The notes: generated by a model not told the origin, from the sequence alone. DNA of 64,000 nt from an uncultured Prevotellaceae bacterium (GCA_900315095.1 OMXS01000004.1:1-64000); one strand, 5' to 3'. Counted from the first letter of the stretch, positions 25,931-35,545 are shown. Numbers and translations are program-made.

Positions 25931-27487
25931 ATGAAAAAACTGTTTCTTGCGATAATCTCGATATTTATTGCCGTGCCAATGTCGGCGCAGCGTGCTACGA
26001 GTTATGCCAACCCCGTGATTCCTGGCTATCATCCCGACCCCTCGGTGTGCCGTGTGGGCGACGACTTCTACCTCGTGAACTCTTCGTTTATGTGCTTCCC
26101 CGGCGTGCCTATCTATCACTCGCGCGACCTTGTCAACTGGGAACTCATAGGCAATGTGCTCACCCGTGAGAGTCAGTTGCCGCTGAAGGATGCCACGTCA
26201 TGGCTCGGCATCTACGCCCCCACATTGCGTTACCACGACGGACTGTGGTATATGATTACCACCAACGTGGGCAACGGCGGAAACTTCATGGTGACGGCAA
26301 AGAAGCCCGAAGGGCCGTGGAGCGAGCCGATATGGCTGAAGCAGGACGGCATCGACCCGTCGCTGTTCTGGGAGAACGGCAAGTGCTACATGATGAGCAA
26401 CCCTGGCGACTGCATCTGGCTGTGCGAGATAAATCCCAAGACAGGAAAACAACTCACAGAGAGTCGTCCGCTATGGCAGGGCACTGGCGGCCGTTATCCC
26501 GAAGGACCCCATATATATAAGAAGGACGGATGGTATTACCTGCTCATCTCGGAGGGCGGCACCGAACTGGCGCACCGGCTCACCATAGCGCGCAGCCGCA
26601 ACATATACGGACCGTACGAGCCTAATCCCGACAACCCCATATTGACCAACTGCAACAGGAAAGGACAGACGAAGCAAGTGCAGGGCACCGGTCACGGCGA
26701 CTTTGTTCAAGCCCCCGACGGCTCATGGTGGCTCGTGTTCCTTGCCTATCGCAACATGGGCGGTTCCTATCATCATCTCGGGCGTGAGACATACCTCGCA
26801 CCCGTGGAATGGAAAGAGGGCGAGTGGCCTGTGGTCAACGGCGGTGAATCTATCGACACCCTGATGAAGGCCACCACGCTGCCGCTGAAACCTTTCGCGC
26901 CCAAGAAACGACAGCAGCACGACAAGATAGACCTGACGTCACCCGAGTGGGTGCATCTGCAAAACCCCGTTGTCACCAACTACGAACAGCAAAACGGCAA
27001 ACTGAGACTCTTCGGAGCAGGCTCGCTTACCGAGAACAACCGTCCCACCTTCGTGGGAAGACGTCAGGAACATGCCCGCATGACCGTTGAGACGGAGGTC
27101 GAGATGGCCGACTACAAGCCCGGGCAGACTGCAGGCCTGTCGGTATATCAGATAAACGACGGACACATGGACTTCTATCTTACACGTCGCGGCGACTATT
27201 ACATCGTTCACCTGCATGCTAAGCTGAAGTCGATGGAAGACGACCAGATGTACGTCATCGGCAACCATAACAAGGTGAAGCTGCGCATCGTGGCAGACGA
27301 GCAGCACTATCGTTTCGAGTATTCTTTCGACGGACTTCTCTGGCAGACACTCACCGTTCACGACGCCGCGCTCATGAGCACCGAGGTAGCCGGCGGCTTC
27401 ACTGGTGTCATTATAGGAATGTTCGCCACCCAGGGACATGTCCGCGGTTCCTATGCCGACTTCAGTTATTTTGATTATAGAGAGTAG
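25931..27487 (+). CDS. Secreted glycoside hydrolase family 43 enzyme
   Basis: 518 residues from ATG 25931; the in-frame upstream extension is rejected because this start gives a signal peptide (MKKLFLAIISIFIAVPMSAQ) and follows the promoter. The GH43 five-bladed propeller spans about 21-320. The three catalytic acids are visible: Asp in YHPDPSV, Asp in GIDPSLFWE and Glu in RYPEGPHIYKK. The C-terminal 190 residues are a beta-sandwich of the kind fused to xylosidases/arabinofuranosidases (GRRQEHARMTVETEVEMADY, GQTAGLSVYQ). Likely a beta-xylosidase or alpha-L-arabinofuranosidase acting on xylan side chains; the exact specificity cannot be read. It is not inside a visible SusCD locus. Confidence 0.92.
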   Translation: MKKLFLAIISIFIAVPMSAQRATSYANPVIPGYHPDPSVCRVGDDFYLVNSSFMCFPGVPIYHSRDLVNWELIGNVLTRESQLPLKDATSWLGIYAPTLRYHDGLWYMITTNVGNGGNFMVTAKKPEGPWSEPIWLKQDGIDPSLFWENGKCYMMSNPGDCIWLCEINPKTGKQLTESRPLWQGTGGRYPEGPHIYKKDGWYYLLISEGGTELAHRLTIARSRNIYGPYEPNPDNPILTNCNRKGQTKQVQGTGHGDFVQAPDGSWWLVFLAYRNMGGSYHHLGRETYLAPVEWKEGEWPVVNGGESIDTLMKATTLPLKPFAPKKRQQHDKIDLTSPEWVHLQNPVVTNYEQQNGKLRLFGAGSLTENNRPTFVGRRQEHARMTVETEVEMADYKPGQTAGLSVYQINDGHMDFYLTRRGDYYIVHLHAKLKSMEDDQMYVIGNHNKVKLRIVADEQHYRFEYSFDGLLWQTLTVHDAALMSTEVAGGFTGVIIGMFATQGHVRGSYADFSYFDYRE

Positions 27488-27490
27488 GCG

Positions 27491-27632
27491 GCTGTTGGCT
27501 GTTAGCTGTTGGCTGTTAGCTATTAGCTGTTGGCTGTTAGCTCTTCTTTGCTTGCAAAGAACTCCTCGCTCGACCCATAGGGGCGCTTTGCTTGCAAAGA
27601 ACTCCTAACTCCTAACTTCTAACTCCTAACTC
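27491..27632. repeat. Microrepeat-rich spacer with a 21-bp direct repeat
   Basis: Starts with iterations of GCTGTTGGCTGTTAGCT, then a 21-bp direct repeat (27546-27566 and 27586-27606, containing CTTTGCTTGCAAAG) and then AACTCCTAACTCC iterations. Between the direct repeats lies GACCCATAGGGGCGC, which recurs near 46466. No gene. Confidence 0.85.
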
Positions 27633-27687
27633 CCCCGACCCATTTATGACTTTTTTATAGAAAATTTGTATTTTTTTTAGATTTTTG

Positions 27688-27718
27688 TTGGAAGTTTGTA
27701 ATAAAAGTATTAAATTTG
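27688..27718 (+). promoter_or_regulatory. Promoter of the aquaporin gene
   Basis: TAAATTTG at 27711-27718 followed by CG, with TTG at 27688-27690, spacer 20 nt; 45 nt before the ATG. Confidence 0.6.
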
Positions 27719-27763
27719 CGTTGTATTTTTAGAAAATAGTTTTAACTCTTAAAATAATAACGA

Positions 27764-28447
27764 ATGAAAAAGTATTTAGCAGAAGCTATCGGCACGATGG
27801 TGCTGGTACTTATGGGCTGCGGTGCAGCAGTATCTCTGGGTTGCAATAACGGTGACCCCGAAACAGTAGTTGGAACAGCCATCGCTTTCGGTCTTGCTGT
27901 TGTGGCAATGGCCTACACTATCGGTGGTATCTCAGGTTGCCACATCAACCCGGCAATCACTCTTGGTGTCTTCCTCAGCGGCCGCATGAGCGGCAAGGAC
28001 GCTGGAATGTATATCGTTTTCCAGGTTATCGGAGCCATCGTGGGTTCTGCTATCCTCTATGCTCTCACCACTTCTGCTGGTCTTGAGGGAACAGGTGCTA
28101 ACGACCTGCAGGCAAATGGTGCCGGCACAATCCCAGCACTGGGCGGTCTGCTCGCCGAGATCTTCTTCACCTGCGTCTTCGTTCTCGTTGTTCTCGGTGC
28201 TACTGCTAAGACAAACGGCGCAACAAACAACTTCGCAGGTCTGGCCATCGGTCTCAGCCTTATCCTCGTTCACCTCTGCTGCATCCGTTACACCGGCACA
28301 TCAGTTAACCCCGCACGTTCTATCGGTCCTGCACTCTTCCAGGGTGGCACAGCGCTGACAAACCTCTGGATCTTCATCGTTGGTCCGCTGGTAGGTGGTG
28401 CTATCGCAGCAATACTTTGGAAGGCTATCGACACAGAAGAGAAATAG
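27764..28447 (+). CDS. aqpZ: Aquaporin Z-type water channel
   Basis: 227 residues, six-helix MIP fold with both pore loops: GCHINPAIT (about 62-70) and GTSVNPARS (about 177-185). The His in helix five (LILVHLCC) and the short length match the narrow water-selective filter of AqpZ rather than glycerol facilitators. Starts MKKYLAEAIGTMVLVLMGCG. Single-gene unit with promoter and terminator; likely a role in osmotic adjustment. Confidence 0.95.
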   Translation: MKKYLAEAIGTMVLVLMGCGAAVSLGCNNGDPETVVGTAIAFGLAVVAMAYTIGGISGCHINPAITLGVFLSGRMSGKDAGMYIVFQVIGAIVGSAILYALTTSAGLEGTGANDLQANGAGTIPALGGLLAEIFFTCVFVLVVLGATAKTNGATNNFAGLAIGLSLILVHLCCIRYTGTSVNPARSIGPALFQGGTALTNLWIFIVGPLVGGAIAAILWKAIDTEEK

Positions 28448-28468
28448 TTTTTCATTACACACATATCA

Positions 28469-28502
28469 GTCCCGACAGGCCCCGTGCTTGCCGGGATTTT
28501 TT
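28469..28502 (+). terminator. Terminator of the aquaporin gene
   Basis: Stem with GTCCCG on the left and CGGGAT on the right, inner GCTTG pairing, followed by TTTTTT; one mismatch and wobble pairs inside. Confidence 0.8.
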
Positions 28503-28516
28503 ATATCCCGTCCACT
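28503..28516 (+). repeat. Upstream element of a duplicated promoter module, copy 1
   Basis: ATATCCCGTCCACT followed by a T-tract. The same 14-mer with one change (ATATTCCGTCCACT) is at 28936-28949. Each lies the same distance (130 nt from its first base) upstream of a TAACTTTGCAG promoter box. Confidence 0.7.
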
Positions 28517-28632
28517 TTTTTCCGACCGCACATTTCTCTGAACCCCCTTTGTTCAGGGCGTTTGCTGCGATTCCGTGTGTCGTGACATCTATATTTTCGT
28601 TGCCCTTCGTTTTTTTTCCTTTCCTTTTTCAT

Positions 28633-28640
28633 TAACTTTG
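28633..28640 (+). promoter_or_regulatory. -7 box of the distal promoter upstream of susC
   Basis: TAACTTTG followed by CAGG, preceded by CTTTTTCAT; matches the susC-proximal box at 29066-29073 exactly in TTAACTTTGCAG. Predicted start near 28647, so the first transcript would be untranslated. Confidence 0.6.
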
Positions 28641-28646
28641 CAGGTG

Positions 28647-28770
28647 AAATCGTATGGCATACGATAGAAGTAACTCATGTTGATAGTTTTGTTTTTATAA
28701 AGGTTTTGTTATTTTTGTTGGTTATCTATGTCCCCGCTTCGGCACTGTGCTGTGCCAGGCGGGGTGTTTC
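28647..28770 (+). ncRNA. Candidate short leader RNA upstream of susC
   Basis: Between the distal promoter box and a strong hairpin (28732-28764, arms CCCCGC and GCGGGG with inner GGCAC / GTGCC) lies about 120 nt with no reading frame, starting with a perfect 7-bp palindrome TCGTATG-G-CATACGA (28650-28664). The hairpin is followed only by TGTTTCG, so termination may be partial. The whole stretch 28448-29181 (734 nt) contains no gene; this is the most structured part. Confidence 0.4.
28732..28764 (+). terminator. Two-part hairpin in the susC upstream region
   Basis: Outer stem CCCCGC / GCGGGG and inner stem GGCAC / GTGCC with a 6-nt loop; weak T-run after it (TGTTTC). Confidence 0.5.
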
Positions 28771-28935
28771 GTTATAAGCACATTGTGTTTTATTTTCCAC
28801 CTCAAAAAACATTTCTTGACGGGAAGGGTCATGACAGGTGCTGAAGTGGTGTGTCGGGGGTGACTGTAGTGCGAAAAATCAAAAAATATTACGAAAAATG
28901 GTCGGTACCGATGGCTTTTTGACGTCCTCATATCT

Positions 28936-28949
28936 ATATTCCGTCCACT
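28936..28949 (+). repeat. Upstream element of a duplicated promoter module, copy 2
   Basis: ATATTCCGTCCACT followed by CTTTTTT, 433 nt downstream of copy 1; the promoter boxes are also exactly 433 nt apart. A likely regulator binding site. Confidence 0.7.
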
Positions 28950-29065
28950 CTTTTTTGCTTGCTCAAATTTTGTAAAGTGCTGATAGTGAAGAAGATAACG
29001 TTTTTGGCAGGCTTTAAATATCCACTTTTTATTTTATCCTCAGTTTTACGATACCTCTTTTTACT

Positions 29066-29073
29066 TAACTTTG
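29066..29073 (+). promoter_or_regulatory. -7 box of the proximal susC promoter
   Basis: TAACTTTG followed by CAG, 109 nt upstream of the susC ATG; the T-rich GTTTTA near 29043 could serve as the -33 element. Gives a leader of about 100 nt. Confidence 0.65.
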
Positions 29074-29181
29074 CAGCGGATTTCGATGAGCAAGAGAAAA
29101 ATGCTATGTCACGGAACAGAATCGCTAACCAAATAAATAAAAATATTATAATTCACTAACTAAACAATAATTAATTAAAGT

Positions 29182-32100
29182 ATGAAAAAAACAAGGTTAC
29201 TTATGCTACTGGCAGCACTTTGTGTGACAGTGGTCTCTCATGCCCAGGTCGCAGGACTCTTGGGTACTGTGACTGACGAGAGCGGCGAGCCGATCATCGG
29301 CGCCTCTATCGTGGAGAAGGGGAACCCGCAGAACGGTACCATCACTAACATTGACGGTCAGTTCTCGTTGAAGGTGGAGGCCGGGACTACCCTTACTATT
29401 TCTTCTGTAGGCTATATCACGCAGGACGTGGCGGCCGCAAACCACATGACTGTTGTGCTGCAAGAGGACAACAAGGCGCTCGACGAGGTGGTGGTCATCG
29501 GCTACGGCGTGCAGAAGAAGAGCGTCGTTACCGCAGCCATCAGTAAGGTGGATGGCGACGACCTGAACCTCACCCGTCCGTCGCGCATCGAGGACGCCCT
29601 GAAGGGAAAGGTGAGCGGCGTGCAGATAACACAGGCCTCAGGACAGCCGGGCGCCGCCTCGAAGTTCACTATCCGCGGTTCTGGCTCGGTGAACAATTCC
29701 GACCCTCTCTATATCGTGGACGGTATGGCTGTGGAGGGTGGCATCAGCTATCTCAACCCTGTTGACATCGCTTCTGTTGAGATTCTGAAGGATGCCGCCT
29801 CGGCTGCTATCTACGGCGCGCGTGCTGCCAACGGTGTTGTTCTCGTAACCACGAAGAGCGGCACGGCAGGCAGGACAACGATTAACTATGACTTCAGTTA
29901 CGGTTGGCAGAACCCGTGGAAGAAGAAGTCGGTGCTTAACGCTCAGGAGTATATGATTATAATGAACGAGGCACAGGTGAACGACGGCAACGCCCCTCGT
30001 TACTCTGCTGAGGACATCGCTATGTTCAAGGGCAAGGGCACCGACTGGCAGGACGAGGTGTTCAACTATAACGCCCCTGTTCAGCAGCATCAGGTGAGCA
30101 TCAGCGGCGGCAATGACCGTCTGAACTATTTCCTCTCTCTGGGATATTTCGACCAGGAAGGTATCGTGGGCGGCGACTATGGCAAGTCGAACTACAACCG
30201 CTGGAGTTTCCGCACGAACAGCAACTATACTGTTTTCGAGGCTAACGACCGTAACTTCCTCAATAAGTTGAAGGTGGGTGTGAACATCGGTTACTCGCGC
30301 ACTAAGAGTTCTTCGATAACTACCAACACCGAGTACGGCTCGGTGCTGGGCTCGGCATTGACATTCTCGCCGCTGCAGCCGGTGTATCTCTCTGACGAGG
30401 AAGGCAAGGCGCTGCTGGCAGAGCATCCTACAGCCATCACAAGGAACGGGCGCGTGTTCTCGCTTCCACCAACGGGCTTCCAGGAACTGACAAACCCTGT
30501 AGCTACCCTCAACCAGCCGACAGCAGGACGCAATAACGAAGACAAGTTTGTGGCTTCTTTCTATGCAGAGCTCGACGTGCTGCCGGGTCTGAAATTCAAG
30601 ACCAGCTATGGTGCCGACCTTGCGTTCTGGGGCTATGACGGCTACGGATATCCCGAGTATCGCGGCACTATGGCACACACCGACCAGAGCTGGGTTAGCA
30701 GTTCGATGAACCGCGGTTACCGCTGGCAGGTGGAGAACGTGCTTACCTATCAGCAGACATTCGCAGAGAAGCATAACCTGACGGTGGTTCTTGGCCAGTC
30801 GGCTAACCGCTACCGCTACCGTTACCTCTCAGGCACCGACTACCAATTGCTGGACACCGACCCTGTGAAGGCGAACATCGACTATGCTGTGGCAGACCGT
30901 GACGAAGAGCGCGTGAGCGGCGGCACCGGCGGCTATGACAAGGTCTCGCTTGCATCATATTTCGGACGTATCGACTATAACTTCGACGAGCGTTACATGG
31001 CACAGTTCACTCTTCGCCGTGACGGTTCTTCAGTATTCGGACCAAAGAACAAGTGGGGTACCTTCCCTGCCTTCTCTTTCGGATGGAACGTGTTGAACGA
31101 GCCATACATGCAGAGTGCCGAGCCAAGCTGGTTCAACACCATGAAGGTGCGCTTCTCGTGGGGCCAGAACGGTAATGCCTCTATCGGCAACTTCCTCTAC
31201 ACCTCGCTGATGGACGGCGGTGAGAACTATTACTTCGGCGGCAGCTATGTTCCCGATATGACAGGAAAGGCAGGTACCAATGCCGGCTCTATGGTTTACG
31301 GTTCTTCTCCTGGCCGCGTTGCCAATCCCGACGTGAAATGGGAGACCTCGGAGCAGATAGACTTCGGTGTTGACCTCCGTTTCCTCGACAGTCGTCTGAG
31401 CTTCAGCTTCGACTACTTCAACAAGAAGACCAAGGACATGCTCGCTTACATGCCAGTGCCTACCTATATCGGCCAGAGCTCGCCAATGGGCAATCTCGGA
31501 AGGATGAAGAACTGGGGATATGAGTTTGAGATAGGATGGAAAGACCGCATCAAGGACTTCACATACTATGTGAACGGCAACCTCTCTATACTGAAGAACA
31601 AGATGATAGACCTCGGCAACGAGTCGGGCGAGACTGACTACGAGGGTGCAGGTGCTGGTGGCGTAGGTACTTATGTACATGCCAAGAACGGTGAGGTATG
31701 GCCATATTTCTATGGCTTGAAGACCAACGGCATCTTCCAGAACTGGGACGAGGTGAACAGCTACGTAGGCGCATCGGGCAATCTTATACAGCCGAACGCA
31801 CATCCCGGTGATGTACGCTTCGTAGACCTCGACGGCAATGGCTCTATCGGCTCTGAGGACCGCACAAAGATTGGAAAGGGCGCTCCTGACGTGACCTTCG
31901 GTTTCACTATCGGTGCTGAGTGGAAGGGCTTCGACTTCAACGCCGCATTCCAGGGAACTCTTGGCAACGATGTGTTCGACTTTGCCCAGCGCGGTGATAT
32001 CCCGGCAATGAACCGTCCGACATGGATTCTTGAAAGATGGATAGGCGAGGGCACTTCTAATAAGATTCCACGCATGACCGCAGCCAACCCTAACGGCAAC

Positions 32101-32382
32101 TGGCAGTCGTCAGACCTCTACATCAAGAACGGCTCGTACATGCGTCTTAAGACCATTCAGTTGGGATACACCCTGCCGCAGAGCATCACCCGCGTGGCGT
32201 CTATACAGCGTCTGCGCTTCTATCTCGCAGCAGAGAACCTGCTCACGTTCACTGGATATAAGGACGGTTTCGACCCCGAGCTGGGTGGCGGCGACGGTGC
32301 TTCTGCTACAGCAATGGGTGTTGACAAGGGCATCTATCCTCAGTCACGTACCGTTTACATCGGTGCTAACATTACATTCTAA
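29182..32382 (+). CDS. SusC-family TonB-dependent outer membrane glycan transporter
   Basis: 1,066 residues. Signal peptide MKKTRLLMLLAALCVTVVSHA; carboxypeptidase-like regulatory domain at about 25-95 (GLLGTVTDESGEPIIGASIV); TonB box ALDEVVVIGYG (about 101-111); plug domain with SGVQITQASGQPGAASKFTI, IRGSGSVNNSDPLYIVDGMA and AAIYGARAANGVVLVTTKSG; then a 22-strand barrel ending in YIGANITF. Paired with susD 26 nt downstream, it imports oligosaccharides in a pedal-bin complex. The neighbouring enzymes suggest beta-glucan oligosaccharides. Regulated from the duplicated promoter module upstream. Confidence 0.98.
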   Translation: MKKTRLLMLLAALCVTVVSHAQVAGLLGTVTDESGEPIIGASIVEKGNPQNGTITNIDGQFSLKVEAGTTLTISSVGYITQDVAAANHMTVVLQEDNKALDEVVVIGYGVQKKSVVTAAISKVDGDDLNLTRPSRIEDALKGKVSGVQITQASGQPGAASKFTIRGSGSVNNSDPLYIVDGMAVEGGISYLNPVDIASVEILKDAASAAIYGARAANGVVLVTTKSGTAGRTTINYDFSYGWQNPWKKKSVLNAQEYMIIMNEAQVNDGNAPRYSAEDIAMFKGKGTDWQDEVFNYNAPVQQHQVSISGGNDRLNYFLSLGYFDQEGIVGGDYGKSNYNRWSFRTNSNYTVFEANDRNFLNKLKVGVNIGYSRTKSSSITTNTEYGSVLGSALTFSPLQPVYLSDEEGKALLAEHPTAITRNGRVFSLPPTGFQELTNPVATLNQPTAGRNNEDKFVASFYAELDVLPGLKFKTSYGADLAFWGYDGYGYPEYRGTMAHTDQSWVSSSMNRGYRWQVENVLTYQQTFAEKHNLTVVLGQSANRYRYRYLSGTDYQLLDTDPVKANIDYAVADRDEERVSGGTGGYDKVSLASYFGRIDYNFDERYMAQFTLRRDGSSVFGPKNKWGTFPAFSFGWNVLNEPYMQSAEPSWFNTMKVRFSWGQNGNASIGNFLYTSLMDGGENYYFGGSYVPDMTGKAGTNAGSMVYGSSPGRVANPDVKWETSEQIDFGVDLRFLDSRLSFSFDYFNKKTKDMLAYMPVPTYIGQSSPMGNLGRMKNWGYEFEIGWKDRIKDFTYYVNGNLSILKNKMIDLGNESGETDYEGAGAGGVGTYVHAKNGEVWPYFYGLKTNGIFQNWDEVNSYVGASGNLIQPNAHPGDVRFVDLDGNGSIGSEDRTKIGKGAPDVTFGFTIGAEWKGFDFNAAFQGTLGNDVFDFAQRGDIPAMNRPTWILERWIGEGTSNKIPRMTAANPNGNWQSSDLYIKNGSYMRLKTIQLGYTLPQSITRVASIQRLRFYLAAENLLTFTGYKDGFDPELGGGDGASATAMGVDKGIYPQSRTVYIGANITF

Positions 32383-32408
32383 TTCACAATATAAAGACAA
32401 TAGAAATC

Positions 32409-33965
32409 ATGAAAATATATAAATCATTAGCAATGGCAGCCGTGTTGGCATCGGGTTTGACGCTGACATCTTGTGGTGAGGACTTTCTGGAGTCGCTGCC
32501 CACTGACCACCTGGCTGACGGTGGCACTGCCACTGAGTCTTCGATAAACTCAGGTCTGGCTGCAACTTACCAGATACTCTTGTTCGACTCTTACGCTAAC
32601 AACAATTACGAGGCCATTCCCGTGATTGCGGACGTACAGTCTGACGACTGCTACAAGGGAGGCGGTGATGCCGGTGACCAGTTGCAGATATACAACATCT
32701 CGCTCTTCCAGGCAGACGGTCTGCATACGCTTCCTGGCTCATGGAACATCTACACCTCTGGCTTCGCACGCGCCAATGCGGTTATTAACGCATGCAAAGG
32801 CATTGAGAACCCCAGTGCCACAGTGAAGCAATACAATGCAGAGGCTCACTTCCTTCGTGCATATTATGTATATATGCTTTGGAAATACTTTGGAAACATC
32901 GTGTTCTTCACAGAGCCGCTGACACCTGCCACTAATTATATGACTCCGCAGATTACAGCCGATGAGGCATACGCCCAGATTATCGCTGACGTGGAGGTGG
33001 CAGCAGAGGAAGGCGTGCTGGCTATGAGCACTAACGGCACTGACGAAAAGGGTCCGGACAAGGGACGCGTGAGCCGTGCTGCCGCCCTGATGCTGAAGGC
33101 TCGTGCCGTGATGTATCAGAATGACAAGAGCAGGTATCAGGAAGTTGCCAACGACCTTGCTACCATTATCAAGAGCGGTGCGTTCGAGCTGGAGCCCGAT
33201 TTCGATGCCCTTTGGGACAACGACCATGAGTTCTGCAACGAGTCAATCTTTGAAAGCAACCAGATGGGCGAGGGCAAGACATGGTCAAGTGGCTGGGGCG
33301 GCTATGGAACGAACCTCCCTGCATTCATTTCTCCTAACGGTCTGGAAGATCCTGCTGGCATTTATTCTGATGGCTGGGGCTTTTGTCCTGTACGCCTCTC
33401 TACATACGAGATGTTCGCTGAGGGTGACACCCGTCGCGATGCCTCTATCAATGACTGGAGAGAAGCCAAGTATGGTCCTCGTTTCCAGGACACAGGCCTC
33501 TTCTTCAAGAAGTATGCAGCACGTAAGAACTACAGGAAGCCCACAGGAGACGTTGACCTGAACTACTGTAACAACCTCCGCATATTCCGTTATGCTGAGA
33601 CCCTGCTCAACTATGCCGAGCTGGTTATCATGAATGGCATTGCAGAGCAACAGGGCGTTTCTGCAAAGGAATGTTTCAACCAGGTGCGCCGCCGTGCTTT
33701 TGGCGACAACAGCCATGACATTGCAAATCCTACTGCACAGGATATAAAGAACGAGTATCATTATGAGTTCGTGGGTGAAGGCCACCGCTATTATGACCTC
33801 GTGCGCTGGGGTGACGCAGCAACTGTTCTTACGGAGAGCGTTCCCGAGTATAGTTCTGTACGTACATGGTCAGAGTACAACAAGTATCTGCCTATTCCGC
33901 AGTCTGAGATTGACAAGACCACCGGAACGGAGTATGCTTTGAAACAGAATCCTGGATACAATTAA
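32409..33965 (+). CDS. SusD-family surface glycan-binding lipoprotein
   Basis: 518 residues. Lipoprotein signal ending LTLTSCGEDFLE. SusD fold with N-terminal TPR-like helices (EAHFLRAYYVYMLWKYFGNI at about 139-158) and a C-terminal part with RYAETLLNYAELVIMNG and YEFVGEGHRYYDLVRWGDA, both classic SusD/RagB segments. Acts as the lid of the SusC transporter. Immediately follows susC. Confidence 0.98.
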   Translation: MKIYKSLAMAAVLASGLTLTSCGEDFLESLPTDHLADGGTATESSINSGLAATYQILLFDSYANNNYEAIPVIADVQSDDCYKGGGDAGDQLQIYNISLFQADGLHTLPGSWNIYTSGFARANAVINACKGIENPSATVKQYNAEAHFLRAYYVYMLWKYFGNIVFFTEPLTPATNYMTPQITADEAYAQIIADVEVAAEEGVLAMSTNGTDEKGPDKGRVSRAAALMLKARAVMYQNDKSRYQEVANDLATIIKSGAFELEPDFDALWDNDHEFCNESIFESNQMGEGKTWSSGWGGYGTNLPAFISPNGLEDPAGIYSDGWGFCPVRLSTYEMFAEGDTRRDASINDWREAKYGPRFQDTGLFFKKYAARKNYRKPTGDVDLNYCNNLRIFRYAETLLNYAELVIMNGIAEQQGVSAKECFNQVRRRAFGDNSHDIANPTAQDIKNEYHYEFVGEGHRYYDLVRWGDAATVLTESVPEYSSVRTWSEYNKYLPIPQSEIDKTTGTEYALKQNPGYN

Positions 33966-33971
33966 TTTACC

Positions 33972-34008
33972 AGATAATTGATAACGGATAATTGACAATT
34001 GATAGAAA
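33972..34008. repeat. Microrepeat spacer between susD and the next gene
   Basis: Iterations of GATAATTGATAA and GACAATTGATAG fill most of the 52-nt gap. Confidence 0.7.
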
Positions 34009-34017
34009 TATAGAAAT

Positions 34018-35472
34018 ATGAAAAAGTTATTATATAGCACAATTATAGCATGCTTGGCGCTTGCAGGACTCACTTCCTGTGACCCGCAAGAAAGCGACGA
34101 CTACTCTTTGGGCGCGCAACCTCAGGTTAGCCAGCTGGCGTTCACTGCCACCCCGACTTCTGCCAAGCCTAATGTGATTGATTTCGCAAACACCTCTTCC
34201 GTGCCAGGCGTCGCTCTTTGGGACCTTGGTAACGGCAGCACTGCCGAGGGAACCACTGTTCAGGGAAAGTATCCTTATGCTGGAACATATACTGTCACTA
34301 TGACACTGTACACCTCTGGCGGCTCAGCAACTATTTCGCAAGAGATTACTGTTGCCAATGACGATGCGACGCTGCTTGACACACCTTGGTTTAACGCTCT
34401 TACTGGCGGTGCCTCTGCAGTAAATGGCAAGACATGGGTGTTCGACCAGTATCATTCAGGCCACTTCGGAGTGGATGACGTGAATGCTTATCCTCGTTCA
34501 AGCGGATGGTGGTGGAGTTGTCCAGAGGAAGGTAAGGCAGGCTCTTCACTTTACGAGCAGGAGTTCACATTTATTCTTGACGGCACTAGACTTGAATGGA
34601 AGAACAACGGCAATATCTATACCAATGAAAACGGTATGAATGCCTTAGGTCATGGTGGCACGCTGAATCCTACTGTAGGCGATTACGACTGCCCATACAC
34701 CCCTGCAAGCGGCTTGACTTTCAGTCTTAACGAAGCAGCAGGCACCCTCACCCTGAGCGGTGGCGCGTTCCTCGGTCACTATGCCGGCACTTCCACATAC
34801 TATATCGAGAAGTTGACGGAAGACGAGCTTTGGGTATACTGCAAGAGTACCGTCGAACCAGGCAATGCGTGGTGGTATCATTTTGTTCCGAAAGAGAAGA
34901 ACGTGAAGCCAGAAGTGGTGATAACACTGAAGGCTCCTAAGTATACGGAGGATTTCGAGGGCGCAGAATTTAAAGTGCCATTCGAATATGAAGCCCTTTC
35001 AGACAAGTCTGGTTTATGGGCCAACCCTGCTCCTGTCCCCATCAATGAGTCTGACAAGGTTCTCCTTTACCAGAAGAAGGATGGCGAGAAATATTCTAAC
35101 ATGTTCTTCATCGAGCCTTCGGCCAACACCAAGTTTGACCTCACAAAGGGCAGCAAGATACGTCTGAAGGTTTACATTCCTTCTTATAATGATTATACTA
35201 CTGTGGTAAATCACGAGAGTTGGGCAGTGTCAACACTTCAAAAGCAAGTGTCCGTAAAACTGCAGAACAACGATCTGGGAGGCAATGCTTATACTACACA
35301 GGCGGAGATTGTGAAATCTGGTTTGGTGACAGACAAGTGGATAGAACTTGAATTTGACTTCAGCGCCTGGGCAGACCGCCAGGACTTCGACAAGGTAGTA
35401 ATCCAATTTGGCGGAGAGGGGCACGACGCTCCTGGAACATTCTTCCTCGATGATTTCTATTTTGGAGAATAA
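34018..35472 (+). CDS. PKD-containing surface glycan-binding lipoprotein
   Basis: 484 residues. Lipobox LAGLTSC. Residues about 38-125 form a PKD domain (ALWDLGNGSTAEGTT, GKYPYAGTYTVTMTLYTSGG). The middle part is rich in aromatic residues (SGWWWSCPEE, GNAWWYHFVP) and the C-terminal part (about 300-484) looks like a jelly-roll carbohydrate-binding module ending in TFFLDDFYFGE. Position three after susC and susD is that of surface glycan-binding proteins (SusE/F-like) in beta-glucan loci. No enzyme motif seen. Confidence 0.85.
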   Translation: MKKLLYSTIIACLALAGLTSCDPQESDDYSLGAQPQVSQLAFTATPTSAKPNVIDFANTSSVPGVALWDLGNGSTAEGTTVQGKYPYAGTYTVTMTLYTSGGSATISQEITVANDDATLLDTPWFNALTGGASAVNGKTWVFDQYHSGHFGVDDVNAYPRSSGWWWSCPEEGKAGSSLYEQEFTFILDGTRLEWKNNGNIYTNENGMNALGHGGTLNPTVGDYDCPYTPASGLTFSLNEAAGTLTLSGGAFLGHYAGTSTYYIEKLTEDELWVYCKSTVEPGNAWWYHFVPKEKNVKPEVVITLKAPKYTEDFEGAEFKVPFEYEALSDKSGLWANPAPVPINESDKVLLYQKKDGEKYSNMFFIEPSANTKFDLTKGSKIRLKVYIPSYNDYTTVVNHESWAVSTLQKQVSVKLQNNDLGGNAYTTQAEIVKSGLVTDKWIELEFDFSAWADRQDFDKVVIQFGGEGHDAPGTFFLDDFYFGE

Positions 35473-35517
35473 AGACAGCACCATATCTCAAATATAGTAT
35501 TATCACCCTTAGTGGAA

Positions 35518-35545
35518 GGCCACTCTCGAAAGGGAGTGGCCCTCT
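35518..35545 (+). terminator. Intercistronic hairpin before the GH16 gene
   Basis: 8-bp perfect stem GGCCACTC / GAGTGGCC with an 8-nt loop, followed by CTCTT. Likely a partial terminator or RNA-stabilising element between transporter and enzyme genes of the locus. Confidence 0.6.

Noticed and set aside
28959-29159. 66-codon frame upstream of susC that could be a leader peptide
   Set aside because: It spans the susC promoter box itself and has no own promoter or coherent protein features.
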